From Lentilactobacillus senioris DSM 24302 = JCM 17472 (lineage in GTDB: Bacteria > Bacillota > Bacilli > Lactobacillales > Lactobacillaceae): a stretch of 64,000 nt of DNA. The stretch is from NCBI RefSeq assembly GCF_001436555.1, contig NZ_AYZR01000008.1:432753-496752 (forward strand). The letters are read 5' to 3'. A model generated the notes under the pieces. That model saw nothing but the letters and a program-made list of their open reading frames with translations, ran no database searches and was not told where the DNA came from. Position 1 is the first letter of the stretch; the number at the start of each line of letters is the position of its first letter. Positions 9,388-18,848 of this stretch are shown here, one piece after another. Made by a program: the position numbers and the translations under genes.

Positions 9388-10104
9388 ATGGATGCATTAG
9401 CTCAACAACTAGTTAGTGCTGGCAGTACTAGTATTTCTAACGTAGTATTACAAAATTTTAGACAACTAGGGATGACAACTGATGAGCTAGTATTATACTT
9501 ACTAGTCAAACAAAACAATTCAACTAAAGTATTAATGCCTGATACTAAAAAATTAGCTGAGCAAATGGGGTTATCTGAGAAACAAATATTTGGATTGTTT
9601 CATCAACTAATTGCTAAAAAATTAATGGCGATTACTTCTCAAGCCATTAACGGTAAGCAAGTTGACGGATATGATTTTACGCCCCTGTATACTAAATTAG
9701 ACATGCTAATTGGTAACCAAGAAACTCAATCTAACCCACCTCAACCAGTAAAGAATAAGAATGTTTCAGTAGCTAGATTAACCCGGCAATCATTATTTAG
9801 TAGTCTAGAAAAGGAATTCGGGCGGACTCTTTCTCCAATCGAAATGGAGACGGTTAGTCAATGGCTAGACCTAGATCATTATTCGCCTGAACTAATTAAT
9901 TTAGCGTTGAAAGAAGCGGTGTTAAACCAAGTTTATAACCTTAAGTATATGGATCGTATCTTAATGAACTGGGAAAAAAAGAATCTTAAAACTGCAGCTC
10001 AGGTAGAAAATGCTAAAAAAAATAGTACCCGTTCTAGTAAAGAAAACGGGTTAAACAACTATAATGGCCCGGATATTCCGTTAATTAATCTAACAGATCA
10101 ATAA
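9388..10104 (+). CDS. dnaD: DnaD-like primosomal replication protein
   Basis: Primosome protein of Firmicutes that helps load the replicative helicase with DnaB and DnaI. The N-terminal winged-helix domain (about residues 1-100, with the segment EDELVLYLLVKQ-like TDELVLYLLVKQ) is followed by a DnaD/DnaB C-terminal helical domain (about 130-200) carrying the YxxxI-like pattern YNLKYMDRILMNWEKK. 238 residues is normal. AAGGGA lies before the ATG. asnS, often immediately upstream, and nth, usually immediately downstream, are both absent; a strong terminator follows directly. Confidence 0.88.
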   Translation: MDALAQQLVSAGSTSISNVVLQNFRQLGMTTDELVLYLLVKQNNSTKVLMPDTKKLAEQMGLSEKQIFGLFHQLIAKKLMAITSQAINGKQVDGYDFTPLYTKLDMLIGNQETQSNPPQPVKNKNVSVARLTRQSLFSSLEKEFGRTLSPIEMETVSQWLDLDHYSPELINLALKEAVLNQVYNLKYMDRILMNWEKKNLKTAAQVENAKKNSTRSSKENGLNNYNGPDIPLINLTDQ

Positions 10105-10150
10105 AAAATACACCCTCGAAAGAATAATAACTTTCGAGGGTGTATTTTTT
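10103..10150. terminator. Bidirectional terminator between dnaD and pbp1A
   Basis: A perfect 20-bp stem (10103-10122 with 10131-10150), 8-base loop, A run on one side and T run on the other. It serves both convergent genes. Confidence 0.93.
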
Positions 10151-10152
10151 AT

Positions 10153-12525
10153 TTAATCATTGTTATCTGTATTATCGGTATCAGTAGTAGTGGTTGTAGT
10201 GGTGTTTGAATCTGTTTGATTATCATCATCACTAGTAGAACTGTCACTAGTAGCAGAATCAGAACTTGATGTAGTATCAGTACTGGAGTCTGTAGTAGCG
10301 TTGTCATCAGTATCATCGTCACCACCGTTACTTCCCGACCCAGAAGGGACTTGAGTTTGATTTGAAGATGAAGTGGAACCGCCATAATTATTATTTGAGC
10401 TATTACTTGTGGTTCCACTAGTAGTAGGCTCTGTCACTTGAGAATTAGCACTACTACTAGTAGTGGCAGCTGTAGTAACACTAGAATCAGCTGTTACACC
10501 TGTTTGACTAGAACTGTCATCCGTACTAGTTCCTGGGTAACCAGCAACATAGTACTCAGTTTTACCGTTCTTTTCGGTCTGAACTACATCGCTAGGTTGT
10601 TGCCAATCGATATTTGATTTATTAGCGGAGGCAGCTGCCATGACTTCTCTATAGTACTCTTGAGAAAGTTTGCTTTGTTCTTGAGTGATATAGTGACCAG
10701 TCTTAAATTGACGATCATATCCAGTCCAAATTGAAAGGGCGTAGTGACGAGTATATCCAGTGAACCAAGCATCCATAGAGGAGCCTTCTGGAACTTTGTT
10801 AAGGTAATCAGAAGGATATTGGGTAGTCCCGGTTTTACCAGCTTCATAAAGCCCACTAATCTTAGCAGCAGTTCCAGAACCATCGCTAGAGTCCATAACT
10901 CCCTTTAACATGTTAGTAATCATAAAGGCAGTGGATTCAGACATTGCTCGTTTACCTTTGCTCTTATAATTAGTTGTTTTACCATTTGACTGAACAACTT
11001 TTTTGATTAGGTATGGTTCATAATATGTCCCACCATTAGCAAATGCCGCGTAAGCAGCTGCTTCTTGCTTTGAAGAGACATAAAGACCAATCCCGTTTTG
11101 TAATTCTAGAGGCTTATCGAACTTCATGCCTAAATTAGCAAGGAAGCCCTGGGCTCGATCGACACCTACATTTTCCAACGTCCTAATGGCAGGAATATTT
11201 CTAGATTCAACCAATGCCTTGCGCATGGTAATGGTACCTTGATATTTATTATCAAAATCCATTAAAGATTTATCAGTACCGGGATACGTATATGGAGTAT
11301 CCTTAACCGGTTGGTAAGTAGGGTACTTAAGGTACTCAATTGCTGGACCAAAGTCCATTAATGGTTTAGCAGTGGAACCACTAGAACGGTCAGTTTGAAC
11401 TGCTCGGTTCAATCCAAATGAAACCTTGGTTTTTCGGTTTCCTTGCATAGCTACTACTTTACCATTATTAACGTTCACCATTGTGGCACCCAATTGGAAA
11501 TTTTTACTTGGATAGGCAATGGTAGTGCTGCTATTAGCGGTTTTATACATGCTCTTTTGAGCTTTCATATTTAAATTAGTATAAACCTTTAACCCGCTAT
11601 TAACTTTATATCCCTTTTTTTCTAATTCAGAAATAGCATCTTGCAGGTAAGCATCGATATATTTAGCAGTCTTCAAACTAGTATTAGTTTTAGTGTGGGT
11701 TTTAGCCAAACCGGATTGAACGTTTTGAGCTTCTGCCTGTGTTGCCTGATCAGAGGTAATAACCTTGTTCTTGACCATCGCTTGTAAAACGTCATTTCGC
11801 CGTTTGGTAGCATAGCTAGGATACTTATAAGGATTATAGTTGGTTGGTGATTGTGGCATTCCGGCAAGCATAGCCAATTGAGCTAAACTCAATTTTGATA
11901 ATGGTTTGTTATAGTAATATTCTGCTGCCGTTTGCATCCCGTAAACGCCATTGCCCATATAGACTTTATTAATGTAAAATTCCAAAATTTGGCTCTTGGA
12001 ATACTTATTTTCTACTTGAATAGCAAGCCAGGCTTCTTGAGCTTTCCGTTTAAAGGTTTGATCACTAGCTGCTGTGGAGAACACTGATAACTTCACTAAT
12101 TGTTGAGTTAAAGTACTCCCACCTTGAAGTCCAAGCGAAGAACCAGTAACGTTAGCAGTAGCAGCTCCCATGATTCTAATAGGATCAACCCCATGGTGCT
12201 TGTAAAAGCGTCTATCTTCAATAGAAACTACTGCGTTCTTTAAATTCGTAGGAATATCTGCTGATTTGACATAATCTCTATTTTGAGCTCCCATTCTAGA
12301 AATCAGCTTACCCTTGGAATCGTAAAATTTAGTAGAATTATCACTAGATAATGAATTATATGTTAGTTTCGGGGCACTTTGTGCGTAATAAATGAACAAT
12401 CCCAATCCAGAAGCACCAGCCAAAACAATCAATCCTAATATAATTAATAAAGCTGTTTTGAGCTTGCTACGTTTCTTTATCTGAGAATGACGAGGTTTTT
12501 TCCCCGGATTTGTCTTTCGTGGCAT
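10153..12525 (-). CDS. pbp1A: Class A penicillin-binding protein 1A
   Basis: Bifunctional peptidoglycan synthase. A short basic cytoplasmic N-terminus is followed by one transmembrane helix (about residues 25-48). The GT51 glycosyltransferase domain has EDRRFYKHHGVD and the segment GGSTLTQQLVK. The transpeptidase domain has SxxK at Ser384-Lys387 (STAK), an SRN motif and KTG at 564-566. From about residue 670 the protein ends in a low-complexity tail of over 100 Ser, Thr, Asn and Asp residues, probably a wall-spanning spacer. AGGAG precedes the ATG. It lies 20 bases after recU, the common Firmicutes pairing. Confidence 0.94.
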   Translation of the reverse strand: MPRKTNPGKKPRHSQIKKRSKLKTALLIILGLIVLAGASGLGLFIYYAQSAPKLTYNSLSSDNSTKFYDSKGKLISRMGAQNRDYVKSADIPTNLKNAVVSIEDRRFYKHHGVDPIRIMGAATANVTGSSLGLQGGSTLTQQLVKLSVFSTAASDQTFKRKAQEAWLAIQVENKYSKSQILEFYINKVYMGNGVYGMQTAAEYYYNKPLSKLSLAQLAMLAGMPQSPTNYNPYKYPSYATKRRNDVLQAMVKNKVITSDQATQAEAQNVQSGLAKTHTKTNTSLKTAKYIDAYLQDAISELEKKGYKVNSGLKVYTNLNMKAQKSMYKTANSSTTIAYPSKNFQLGATMVNVNNGKVVAMQGNRKTKVSFGLNRAVQTDRSSGSTAKPLMDFGPAIEYLKYPTYQPVKDTPYTYPGTDKSLMDFDNKYQGTITMRKALVESRNIPAIRTLENVGVDRAQGFLANLGMKFDKPLELQNGIGLYVSSKQEAAAYAAFANGGTYYEPYLIKKVVQSNGKTTNYKSKGKRAMSESTAFMITNMLKGVMDSSDGSGTAAKISGLYEAGKTGTTQYPSDYLNKVPEGSSMDAWFTGYTRHYALSIWTGYDRQFKTGHYITQEQSKLSQEYYREVMAAASANKSNIDWQQPSDVVQTEKNGKTEYYVAGYPGTSTDDSSSQTGVTADSSVTTAATTSSSANSQVTEPTTSGTTSNSSNNNYGGSTSSSNQTQVPSGSGSNGGDDDTDDNATTDSSTDTTSSSDSATSDSSTSDDDNQTDSNTTTTTTTDTDNTDNND

Positions 12526-12544
12526 TTTTTCTCCTTTAAAACAC

Positions 12545-13147
12545 TTAATGAATTATTTGATCCACCGCGTCCAAATACGGAACGAGGGGATTAATACGAT
12601 AATCAATCTGATACGCTTTAGCTTCAATTTCTTTACGAGGTATAGACTTTCGTCCGCCATCGAACTGGGCATCCCAAGCAGAAATTAGATCTGAAGCCTT
12701 TAATACAAAAATAGCTTGGTCACTTACGAATTTGATGATTGCAAAACAAATTCCTTGCTGTTTTAGGCACTGACGCATATGCTCAATTTGATGTTCGTGA
12801 AAATTTTGAAGCGGAAACGAAGTTTTATTTTGAGTCTCTTTGGCGTCAAAGTCAATATAGTGTCCTTGATAAACACCATTGTAATCAGTAGTAGAGGCTC
12901 TTTGAAAATAAGCTTCCTTAATCTTAGCAGCACTTCTTCTAGGGTAATCCACTGAAACAATTTGAATGGGAGTCGGTTTTTTGTGAATAACTGCAATTCC
13001 GTTAGCTAAGTAATACTGATTACTCTTGTTAATTTCATCTTCTAGTGTCATCCCACGATTAGAAAAGGAGACTGATTTAGTAGATGAGTGGGAATTTTCC
13101 CAGCGATTCAAAGCAAAAGCTTGACCGTTGGGGTAGTTAATAGTCAT
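12545..13147 (-). CDS. recU: Holliday junction resolvase RecU
   Basis: Resolvase for Holliday junctions in recombination and chromosome segregation. The N-terminal NRGMTLEDEINKSNQYYL, the nuclease core YIDFDAKETQNKTSFPLQNF and the segment HQIEHM match RecU. The acidic and lysine residues of the PD-(D/E)xK-type active site (D-A-K-E-T) are present. 200 residues is typical. It heads an operon with pbp1A and has a good promoter at 13205-13232. Divergent from ypsA. Confidence 0.93.
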   Translation of the reverse strand: MTINYPNGQAFALNRWENSHSSTKSVSFSNRGMTLEDEINKSNQYYLANGIAVIHKKPTPIQIVSVDYPRRSAAKIKEAYFQRASTTDYNGVYQGHYIDFDAKETQNKTSFPLQNFHEHQIEHMRQCLKQQGICFAIIKFVSDQAIFVLKASDLISAWDAQFDGGRKSIPRKEIEAKAYQIDYRINPLVPYLDAVDQIIH

Positions 13148-13204
13148 TTAAATACCATCCTTTTTTATTTGTGGGGTTCGCACTAAAAAATCAGGAACAA
13201 TGTT

Positions 13205-13232
13205 ATTATAGCAATCAAATGAAATTTAACAA
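13205..13232 (-). promoter_or_regulatory. Promoter of recU-pbp1A
   Basis: On the minus strand TTGTTA (13232-13227), a 16-base spacer and TATAAT (13210-13205), about 60 bases before the recU start. Confidence 0.65.
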
Positions 13233-13250
13233 AATTAAGTAGGTGATTTT

Positions 13251-13823
13251 TTGAGCCGATTATGGATAACGGGATACCGTAATTACGAGCTAGGTGTATT
13301 TAATGATTCAGATCCTAAAGTAACCATTATAATGTTAGCACTCAAAAATGCAATCGAACAATCAATCTTAGACGGTGTCGATTGGATCATATCTGGTGGA
13401 CAATTAGGAACGGAACAGTGGGCTTTAAAAGCTGCTTCCAAGCTAAAGGAACAATATCCTGATGAATTTCAGACTGCTATGATGTTACCATTTGCCGAAT
13501 TTGGGAATCAATGGAGTGAAACTAATCAATTAGCTTTTAATCAGGCCAAAACCACCGTTGATTTTGCGGCCAATGTTAGCGATAAACCGTATCGTTCGCC
13601 AGAACAATTAAGAAATTACCAAGAATTCATGTTAACCCATACTGACCAGGCAATCTTGCTATATGATTTAGAAAGTCCCGGTAAGCCTAAATACGATTAT
13701 GAGCGAATTGTTAAATTTGCTGATAGCCACGAATATCCTTTCCGGTTAATCACATTTGATGATCTTCAAGAAACTGCCGAAGAATATCAAGAGAATCTAA
13801 ATAATAGTTTGCAAGATAGTTAA
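13251..13823 (+). CDS. ypsA: YpsA-like SLOG-family protein (DUF1273)
   Basis: A cytosolic protein of the YpsA/DUF1273 family, part of the SLOG nucleotide-ligand-binding superfamily. The N-terminus RLWITGYRNYELGVF and the segment WIISGGQLGTEQWALKAA are diagnostic. In Bacillus, YpsA is linked to cell division and to GpsB; the gene is next to gpsB here too. The start is TTG, with TAGGTGA nine bases upstream and no closer ATG. Molecular function is not established. Confidence 0.88.
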   Translation: MSRLWITGYRNYELGVFNDSDPKVTIIMLALKNAIEQSILDGVDWIISGGQLGTEQWALKAASKLKEQYPDEFQTAMMLPFAEFGNQWSETNQLAFNQAKTTVDFAANVSDKPYRSPEQLRNYQEFMLTHTDQAILLYDLESPGKPKYDYERIVKFADSHEYPFRLITFDDLQETAEEYQENLNNSLQDS

Positions 13824-13836
13824 ATTATGATATGAT
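13809..13836 (+). promoter_or_regulatory. Promoter of gpsB
   Basis: TTGCAA (13809-13814), a 16-base spacer and TATGAT (13831-13836). It overlaps the end of ypsA and lies about 44 bases before gpsB. Confidence 0.6.
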
Positions 13837-13879
13837 TTATACGATATGTTGCAAATTAACGACGAGGTGTAATGGATAG

Positions 13880-14236
13880 ATGGAAAATATTAACTATACT
13901 CCCAATGATATCCTTCAAAAAGAATTCCGCCAGAAAATGCGGGGATATGATCCTAATGATGTTGACAGCTTCTTGGATGATATTATTAAGGACTATGAGA
14001 GTTTCAGTAAGCAAGTTCAAAGTCTTGAAGACGAGAATGAGCGCCTTCGAATTCGTGTTGATGAATTAAATAAGCAAGTTGCAGTTGGTGGTCAATCAAC
14101 TATGACTCGTAGTAATTCATCTCAACCTATGTCCAGTGCAACTAACATGGATATCCTTAAACGGTTGTCTAATTTGGAACGAAGAGTCTTTGGTTCACAA
14201 CTTGATGGTGGAAATAACGATTCTCATCGTCTATAA
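13880..14236 (+). CDS. gpsB: Cell division protein GpsB
   Basis: DivIVA-like coiled-coil adaptor that links the divisome, penicillin-binding proteins and the PASTA kinase; it binds the inner membrane face through its N-terminus. The N-terminal lipid-binding domain has [11 protein letters not shown] and the segment [19 protein letters not shown]. It is followed by a heptad coiled coil to about residue 70, a low-complexity linker and a short C-terminal trimerisation helix ([15 protein letters not shown]). 118 residues is normal. GAGGTG lies 12 bases before the ATG. Its kinase partner prkC is also in this window. Confidence 0.94.
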   Translation: MENINYTPNDILQKEFRQKMRGYDPNDVDSFLDDIIKDYESFSKQVQSLEDENERLRIRVDELNKQVAVGGQSTMTRSNSSQPMSSATNMDILKRLSNLERRVFGSQLDGGNNDSHRL

Positions 14237-14237
14237 T
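14232..14237 (+). promoter_or_regulatory. -10 element of rnpB
   Basis: TATAAT at the very end of gpsB, 9 bases before the 5' strand of the RNase P P1 helix. The -35 is weak. Confidence 0.5.
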
Positions 14238-14243
14238 AAAATA

Positions 14244-14634
14244 TGGTGTAAATTGTGAGTAATCGCGGTCGGCAACAGTCGGCTGAGGAAAGTCCATGCT
14301 CGCACAGGCTGAGATGCCTGTAGTGTTCGTGCTCGGTGAAAAAATAAGCCGGGGAACTCATTTTGAGTTACGGCGGACTTCACGCTAAGGCCTTTGGCTA
14401 TGCTAACAAGTCCTTAAGGTGCCACAGTGACGATACAGATTAGGAAACTTTTCTGGTGGAACGCGGTAAACCCCTCGAGCGGGAAACCCAAACTTATGGT
14501 AGGGGAGCTTCACACACGGAAATTGAACCAAGTGTGGGGGGAAGGTGCAAGCCTTCGAGATAGATGATTACTACTTAAGCAATTGCCCTGGAATTGTTTA
14601 AGCACAAAACATGGCTTACAGGAATTTACACTTA
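14244..14634 (+). ncRNA. rnpB: RNase P RNA, type B
   Basis: Catalytic RNA of ribonuclease P, which matures tRNA 5' ends. The conserved blocks appear in order: GAGGAAAGTCCATGCTCGC near the 5' end, GATGCCTGTAGTGTTCGTGC, GTGCCACAGTGACGA, TGGAACGCGGTAAACCCCTC, the GCGGGAAACCCAAA segment, TAGATGATTA and, near the 3' end, ACAAAACATGGCTTACAG. The terminal helix P1 is formed by 14246-14254 with 14623-14631, nine perfect pairs. The layout is the Bacillus-type (B) form. A terminator follows at once. Ends are estimated to within a few bases. Confidence 0.96.
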
Positions 14635-14642
14635 ACAGGATG

Positions 14643-14666
14643 GTGGGAGCTTGCTCCCACTTTTTT
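14643..14666 (+). terminator. Terminator of rnpB
   Basis: Stem GTGGGAG/CTCCCAC with a 4-base loop, followed by six T. Confidence 0.92.
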
Positions 14667-14708
14667 ATTACCATCAAATAAATTTTACACCCCAAGGGGG
14701 ACTTAATA

Positions 14709-15854
14709 ATGGAATTTAATTTAATCGCTACATGTGCGGCCGGCATCGAGGCACTAGTAGGCAAAGAATTGCGTGACTTAGGCTACGAAACCCAAGTGGA
14801 AAATGGCCGAGTTCGGTTTACAGGAACTGAAAAAGACATTATTCAAACTAATTTGTGGTTACGTACAGCTGACCGGATTAAGATTGTGGTAACTGAATTT
14901 CCGGCTACTACCTTTGAAGAGCTATTTGAAAATACTAAAGCCATTAAATGGGAAACAATGTTACCAATGGACGCTGCCTTTCCAGTAGAGGGGCGTTCTC
15001 ACAATTCAAAATTACACAGCGTCCCAGATGTTCAACGAATTGTAAAAAAAGCAATTGTTGATGAATTAAGCGAAGCTTATCATCGCCGCGGCCGTTTAGC
15101 CGAAACCGGTGCTACTTATCCATTAGAAATCGTCATGAATAAAGACCAAGCCATGATTACATTAGACACTACTGGTCCTAGTTTATTTAAACGAGGATAC
15201 AGAGTAGAAAAGGGTCCTGCGCCTTTAAAAGAAAATATGGCTGCCGCTTTGGTAATGCTGACCAACTGGTATCCTGATATGCCATTCTTAGATCCATTTT
15301 GTGGTTCAGGAACCATTGCAATTGAAGCAGCTTTAATCGCTAGAAATATCGCTCCTGGATTTAACCGGGATTTTGCATTTGAAGCTTGGGATTTAATTGA
15401 TGATCAATTAACCCAACAATTGCGAGACGAAGCCGATTCTAAGGCAGACTACGACAGTGAATTAACCATTATGGCTAGTGATATTGATGGTTCTATGATT
15501 GAAATTGCCAAAAAGAACGCCTTAGAAGCTGGAGTATTTGCTGATATTAACTTTAAACAAGTGGCAGTTGCTGACTTTAAAACCGACCTTATTAACGGGG
15601 TAGTAGTGGGAAATCCTCCTTATGGTGAACGAATGGCTGATAAGGATAAAGTTACTCAGTTATACCGACAAATTGGTGAAGTCTTCAAACCAATGACTAG
15701 TTGGTCTAAGTATTTCTTAACTAGCGATTTAGACTTCGAAGCTGCCTACGGGCAAAAAGCTACTAAAAAGCGAAAACTGTATAATGGTGCCTTACGTGTT
15801 GATTATTATCAGTACTGGGGTAAAAAAATTCGACCACAGCAAACAAATGCGTGA
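14709..15854 (+). CDS. ypsC: THUMP-domain rRNA methyltransferase (YpsC/RlmL type)
   Basis: SAM-dependent N2-guanine RNA methyltransferase related to RlmL/RlmK, presumably acting on 23S rRNA. The N-terminal THUMP domain covers about residues 1-155. The Rossmann domain has the SAM motif FLDPFCGSGTIAIEAALIA, the acidic ribose-binding ASDIDGSMIEIAKKN and motif IV NPPYGERM. 381 residues match the single-domain Bacillus YpsC form. The ATG is preceded by GGGGGA. It follows rnpB, the usual place for ypsC. Confidence 0.88.
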   Translation: MEFNLIATCAAGIEALVGKELRDLGYETQVENGRVRFTGTEKDIIQTNLWLRTADRIKIVVTEFPATTFEELFENTKAIKWETMLPMDAAFPVEGRSHNSKLHSVPDVQRIVKKAIVDELSEAYHRRGRLAETGATYPLEIVMNKDQAMITLDTTGPSLFKRGYRVEKGPAPLKENMAAALVMLTNWYPDMPFLDPFCGSGTIAIEAALIARNIAPGFNRDFAFEAWDLIDDQLTQQLRDEADSKADYDSELTIMASDIDGSMIEIAKKNALEAGVFADINFKQVAVADFKTDLINGVVVGNPPYGERMADKDKVTQLYRQIGEVFKPMTSWSKYFLTSDLDFEAAYGQKATKKRKLYNGALRVDYYQYWGKKIRPQQTNA

Positions 15855-15884
15855 TCGCTTCCAAAATATGCTAAAATATTAGTG

Positions 15885-16271
15885 TTATGATTCCCGTAAT
15901 GCCTGCAATGCTAGCCGATGAGCTCCTTCATTTTGTCGATCAGCAATCCATTGGTTGACAACCACTGCGTATTGATCTTCTAAATGAAGTAACTGATTTA
16001 GCTCTTCAACATAGTGTTTGGAATACTCTTTATTTAAGCTATCAATCACTATCCGGCTATCACTATAAAATAAGATTGGTTGGTCAGGTAAAGTTAATTC
16101 TTGTAAGGCGTTAAACCCAAAATTAGCAGCCAAAAATTCTGCTTGGTGGTTATTCGTTGCGTTAACTTTCTCTTTAAACTGTAGTTGGTTACCATCTACA
16201 ACTATTAAAGTTCCTGCAGCAGCTAAGCCACTATGGGGATCATAAGCTCCATCAGTATATAATTTAATCAT
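15885..16271 (-). CDS. RNase HI-like protein with an altered active site
   Basis: A 128-residue RNase H fold protein. Three of the four RNase HI carboxylates are visible: Asp7 in YTDGAYDP, Glu45 in NNHQAEF and Asp71 in FYSDSRIV. The fourth, Asp134 in the E. coli enzyme (NExxD-LA), is His118 here (NEGAHRLA). It may therefore have weak or no nuclease activity, or be a divergent RNA-DNA hybrid binder. It lies back to back with ebsA, 37 bases apart, as in related genomes where an rnhA-like gene neighbours ebsA. Confidence 0.78.
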   Translation of the reverse strand: MIKLYTDGAYDPHSGLAAAGTLIVVDGNQLQFKEKVNATNNHQAEFLAANFGFNALQELTLPDQPILFYSDSRIVIDSLNKEYSKHYVEELNQLLHLEDQYAVVVNQWIADRQNEGAHRLALQALRES

Positions 16272-16308
16272 TTTTACCTCGTTGTATTTACCAGATTGGA
16301 GGAGGACA

Positions 16309-16695
16309 ATGTCGACTCAAAAACGTAAATTTTTGTATCAACCAGCTCCATTATCCAGCGTAATTTGCTGGAGCTGGACTCTCATTATTTTCTTTGTTGG
16401 CATTATTATATGGCTTGAGATTACACATTTTCAATGGATAACATTATTCTTCCTAGCATTTTTTTGCTTAGTTAGTTGGGCAGAGATTCGGTTTAGAACC
16501 GTTTCAATTGACCAAGGAGTAATGTCTATCAGCCGTTTAATTAATCCCAAGTCCTTGGTGGTCAACGTTTCCGAAGTGAAGCGGGTAAGTATGTCTAAGC
16601 ATCAAATTGGTTTTATCGCTCAGGGTAAAATTTATCATTTGATTATGCCTGCTAATTCGGTAATCGAACTTAATGAGTTAATTACTAACAAATAA
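16309..16695 (+). CDS. ebsA: EbsA-like membrane protein
   Basis: A 128-residue protein with two adjacent transmembrane helices (about residues 20-40 and 46-64) and a C-terminal cytoplasmic PH-like beta domain. Layout and linkage to an RNase H-like gene match EbsA of enterococci and lactobacilli, first named for a role in aggregation-substance binding but of unclear function. The ATG at 16309 has a perfect GGAGGAGG. An upstream in-frame ATG at 16282 lacks one and is rejected. Confidence 0.75.
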   Translation: MSTQKRKFLYQPAPLSSVICWSWTLIIFFVGIIIWLEITHFQWITLFFLAFFCLVSWAEIRFRTVSIDQGVMSISRLINPKSLVVNVSEVKRVSMSKHQIGFIAQGKIYHLIMPANSVIELNELITNK

Positions 16696-16721
16696 CTTTT
16701 TTAACTCGGAGGTTTTTAACA

Positions 16722-18383
16722 ATGAAAAGCGATATTGAAATTTCTCAAACCACTAAAATGGATCCCATCTTTGAAGTAGCCCAAAAATTAGATATTAATG
16801 CTGATTCTTTAGAACAGTATGGTAATTATAAAGCTAAAGTTAGCGTTCCTTTGGATCCGCAAAACGTTAAAAGTAAATTGGTATTAGTAACTTCCATTAA
16901 TCCTACTAGTGCCGGAGAAGGTAAAACTACGGTTAGTGTTGGTTTAGGTGACGCATTGTCCCTTCTAGGTCAACGAATTGCATTGGCATTACGGGAACCA
17001 TCTTTAGGACCGGTAATGGGACTAAAGGGTGGAGCCACAGGTGGCGGCTACTCCCAAGTTGTGCCAATGGAAGATATTAATTTACACTTTACGGGTGATT
17101 TTCATGCTATCACTGAAGCTCACGATACTTTAGCCGCACTAGTAGACAACCATATCCAACATGGTAATCAATTAAACATCGATCCGCGGCAAATCGTTTG
17201 GAAACGAGTATTAGACGTTAATGATCGTGAACTGCGCCAAACTGTTATTGGATTAGGTGGTAAAACTTCTGGTGTTCCGCGTCAGGATGGTTTTGATATT
17301 ACGGTTGCTTCTGAAATCATGGCTATTTTATGTTTAGCTAGCGACTTAGAAGATTTAAAACGTCGGATCAGTAAAATCATTATTGGTTACACATACGATG
17401 GTGAAGTAGTAACCGTTGCTGATTTAAAGGTACAGGGGGCTTTAACCTTACTCTTAAAAGACGCAATCAAGCCCAACTTAGTTCAAACATTAGAGCACAC
17501 GCCAGCCTTTATTCATGGTGGTCCCTTTGCTAATATTGCCCATGGTTGTAACAGTATCTTAGCTACTCAAGCTGGTTTAACAACTGCTGATTACACCGTC
17601 ACTGAAGCCGGATTTGGTTCGGATCTAGGTGGTGAAAAATTCATGGACATCGCATCCCCAGCAATTGGTAAACGACCAGATGTAGTGGTCGTGGTAGCTA
17701 CTATTCGCGCTCTTAAGCTTAATGGTGGCCAAGACGCTAAAGAATTAAAACATGAAGACTTAGAAGCTCTCAAGGCCGGAGTGGTTAATTTAAAACGTCA
17801 TGTCCAAAACATGCAACAATTTGGTCAACCGGTCGTGGTAGGCATCAACAAATTTGCTACCGATAGCGACGCAGAAGTGAACTTCTTACATCAATATGTA
17901 GCCGACGAACTCCACGTAGCAATTGCTGAAGTTGATTGCTTTAGCGAGGGTGGTAAAGGGGCAGTTGATTTAGCTAATCTAGTTATCGAAAATAGTGAAA
18001 CTGCTTTTGTCTCACAAAACATTTATGATGCTGATGATTCGTTAGTAGAAAAATTAACCAAAGTGACTCAAAAAGTTTACGGTGGCAAAAACGTGGAATT
18101 AACCGCTGCTGCTAAAAAGCAATTAAAGCAGATTGAAAAGCTAGGTTATGCTCACTTACCAGTTTGCATGGCAAAAACCCAATATTCATTTAGTGACGAT
18201 CCTAAGCTGTTAGGGGCGCCATCAGGTTTCATAATTACGGTCAGAGAGTTACAAATTAAAGCGGGTGCTGGCTTTATTGTAGCAATTACCGGTAACATTT
18301 TAACTATGCCTGGGTTGCCATCTCATCCCGCTGCATTAGACATGGATATTAGTGCTGACGGTACAATTACGGGACTCTTTTAA
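16722..18383 (+). CDS. fhs: Formate-tetrahydrofolate ligase
   Basis: Makes 10-formyltetrahydrofolate from formate, THF and ATP for purine and fMet-tRNA synthesis. The N-terminal ATP loop [19 protein letters not shown], the segment [20 protein letters not shown] and C-terminal [19 protein letters not shown] are all canonical. 553 residues is the usual length. A strong CGGAGG precedes the ATG. The stop overlaps the lspA start by one base (TAATG), so fhs, lspA and rluD form an operon. Confidence 0.96.
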   Translation: MKSDIEISQTTKMDPIFEVAQKLDINADSLEQYGNYKAKVSVPLDPQNVKSKLVLVTSINPTSAGEGKTTVSVGLGDALSLLGQRIALALREPSLGPVMGLKGGATGGGYSQVVPMEDINLHFTGDFHAITEAHDTLAALVDNHIQHGNQLNIDPRQIVWKRVLDVNDRELRQTVIGLGGKTSGVPRQDGFDITVASEIMAILCLASDLEDLKRRISKIIIGYTYDGEVVTVADLKVQGALTLLLKDAIKPNLVQTLEHTPAFIHGGPFANIAHGCNSILATQAGLTTADYTVTEAGFGSDLGGEKFMDIASPAIGKRPDVVVVVATIRALKLNGGQDAKELKHEDLEALKAGVVNLKRHVQNMQQFGQPVVVGINKFATDSDAEVNFLHQYVADELHVAIAEVDCFSEGGKGAVDLANLVIENSETAFVSQNIYDADDSLVEKLTKVTQKVYGGKNVELTAAAKKQLKQIEKLGYAHLPVCMAKTQYSFSDDPKLLGAPSGFIITVRELQIKAGAGFIVAITGNILTMPGLPSHPAALDMDISADGTITGLF

Positions 18384-18841
18384 TGGCAACTAAACTAAAA
18401 CCAATCCTAAAATACTGGATATTAGCACTTTTACTAGTTGGTGTGGATCAACTAGTAAAGCATTGGACCACTAATAATCTAACTTTAGGACAAGAAAAAT
18501 CAGCTATCCCTAACATTTTATCTATTACCTACTTACAAAATGATGGGGCTGCTTGGAGTATTTTAACTGGTCAAAGATGGTTATTTATTTTGATCGCTGC
18601 CGTGGCTATTCTTTTAATCACGGTACTAATGATTCATTTTAGGAGCCAAGAATCTTATTTAATAGGGTTAACGTTAGTATTATCTGGAACCGTTGGTAAC
18701 TTAATTGACCGTATCATAAACGGATTTGTTGTTGACATGTTTCAACTAGACTTTATTAATTTTCCTATTTTTAACTGTGCTGATTTGTTTTTAACTTTTG
18801 GAATCGCATGGTTAGCTATTTTAATTATCAGAGAGGATTAA
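18383..18841 (+). CDS. lspA: Lipoprotein signal peptidase II
   Basis: Aspartic membrane protease that removes signal peptides from prolipoproteins after lipidation. Four transmembrane helices are evident. The catalytic aspartates lie in the conserved segments GNLIDRIINGFVVDMF and FNCADLFLTFG; the early DQLVKHW motif is also present. 152 residues is normal. It has no separate Shine-Dalgarno beyond the end of fhs and is probably translated by coupling through the TAATG overlap. Confidence 0.93.
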   Translation: MATKLKPILKYWILALLLVGVDQLVKHWTTNNLTLGQEKSAIPNILSITYLQNDGAAWSILTGQRWLFILIAAVAILLITVLMIHFRSQESYLIGLTLVLSGTVGNLIDRIINGFVVDMFQLDFINFPIFNCADLFLTFGIAWLAILIIRED

Positions 18842-18848
18842 AAATAAC

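Noticed and set aside
10149-10418. Leucine/isoleucine-rich open frame overlapping the pbp1A tail
   Set aside because: It is a frame-shifted reading of the low-complexity Ser/Thr/Asp codons of pbp1A, with no ribosome site.
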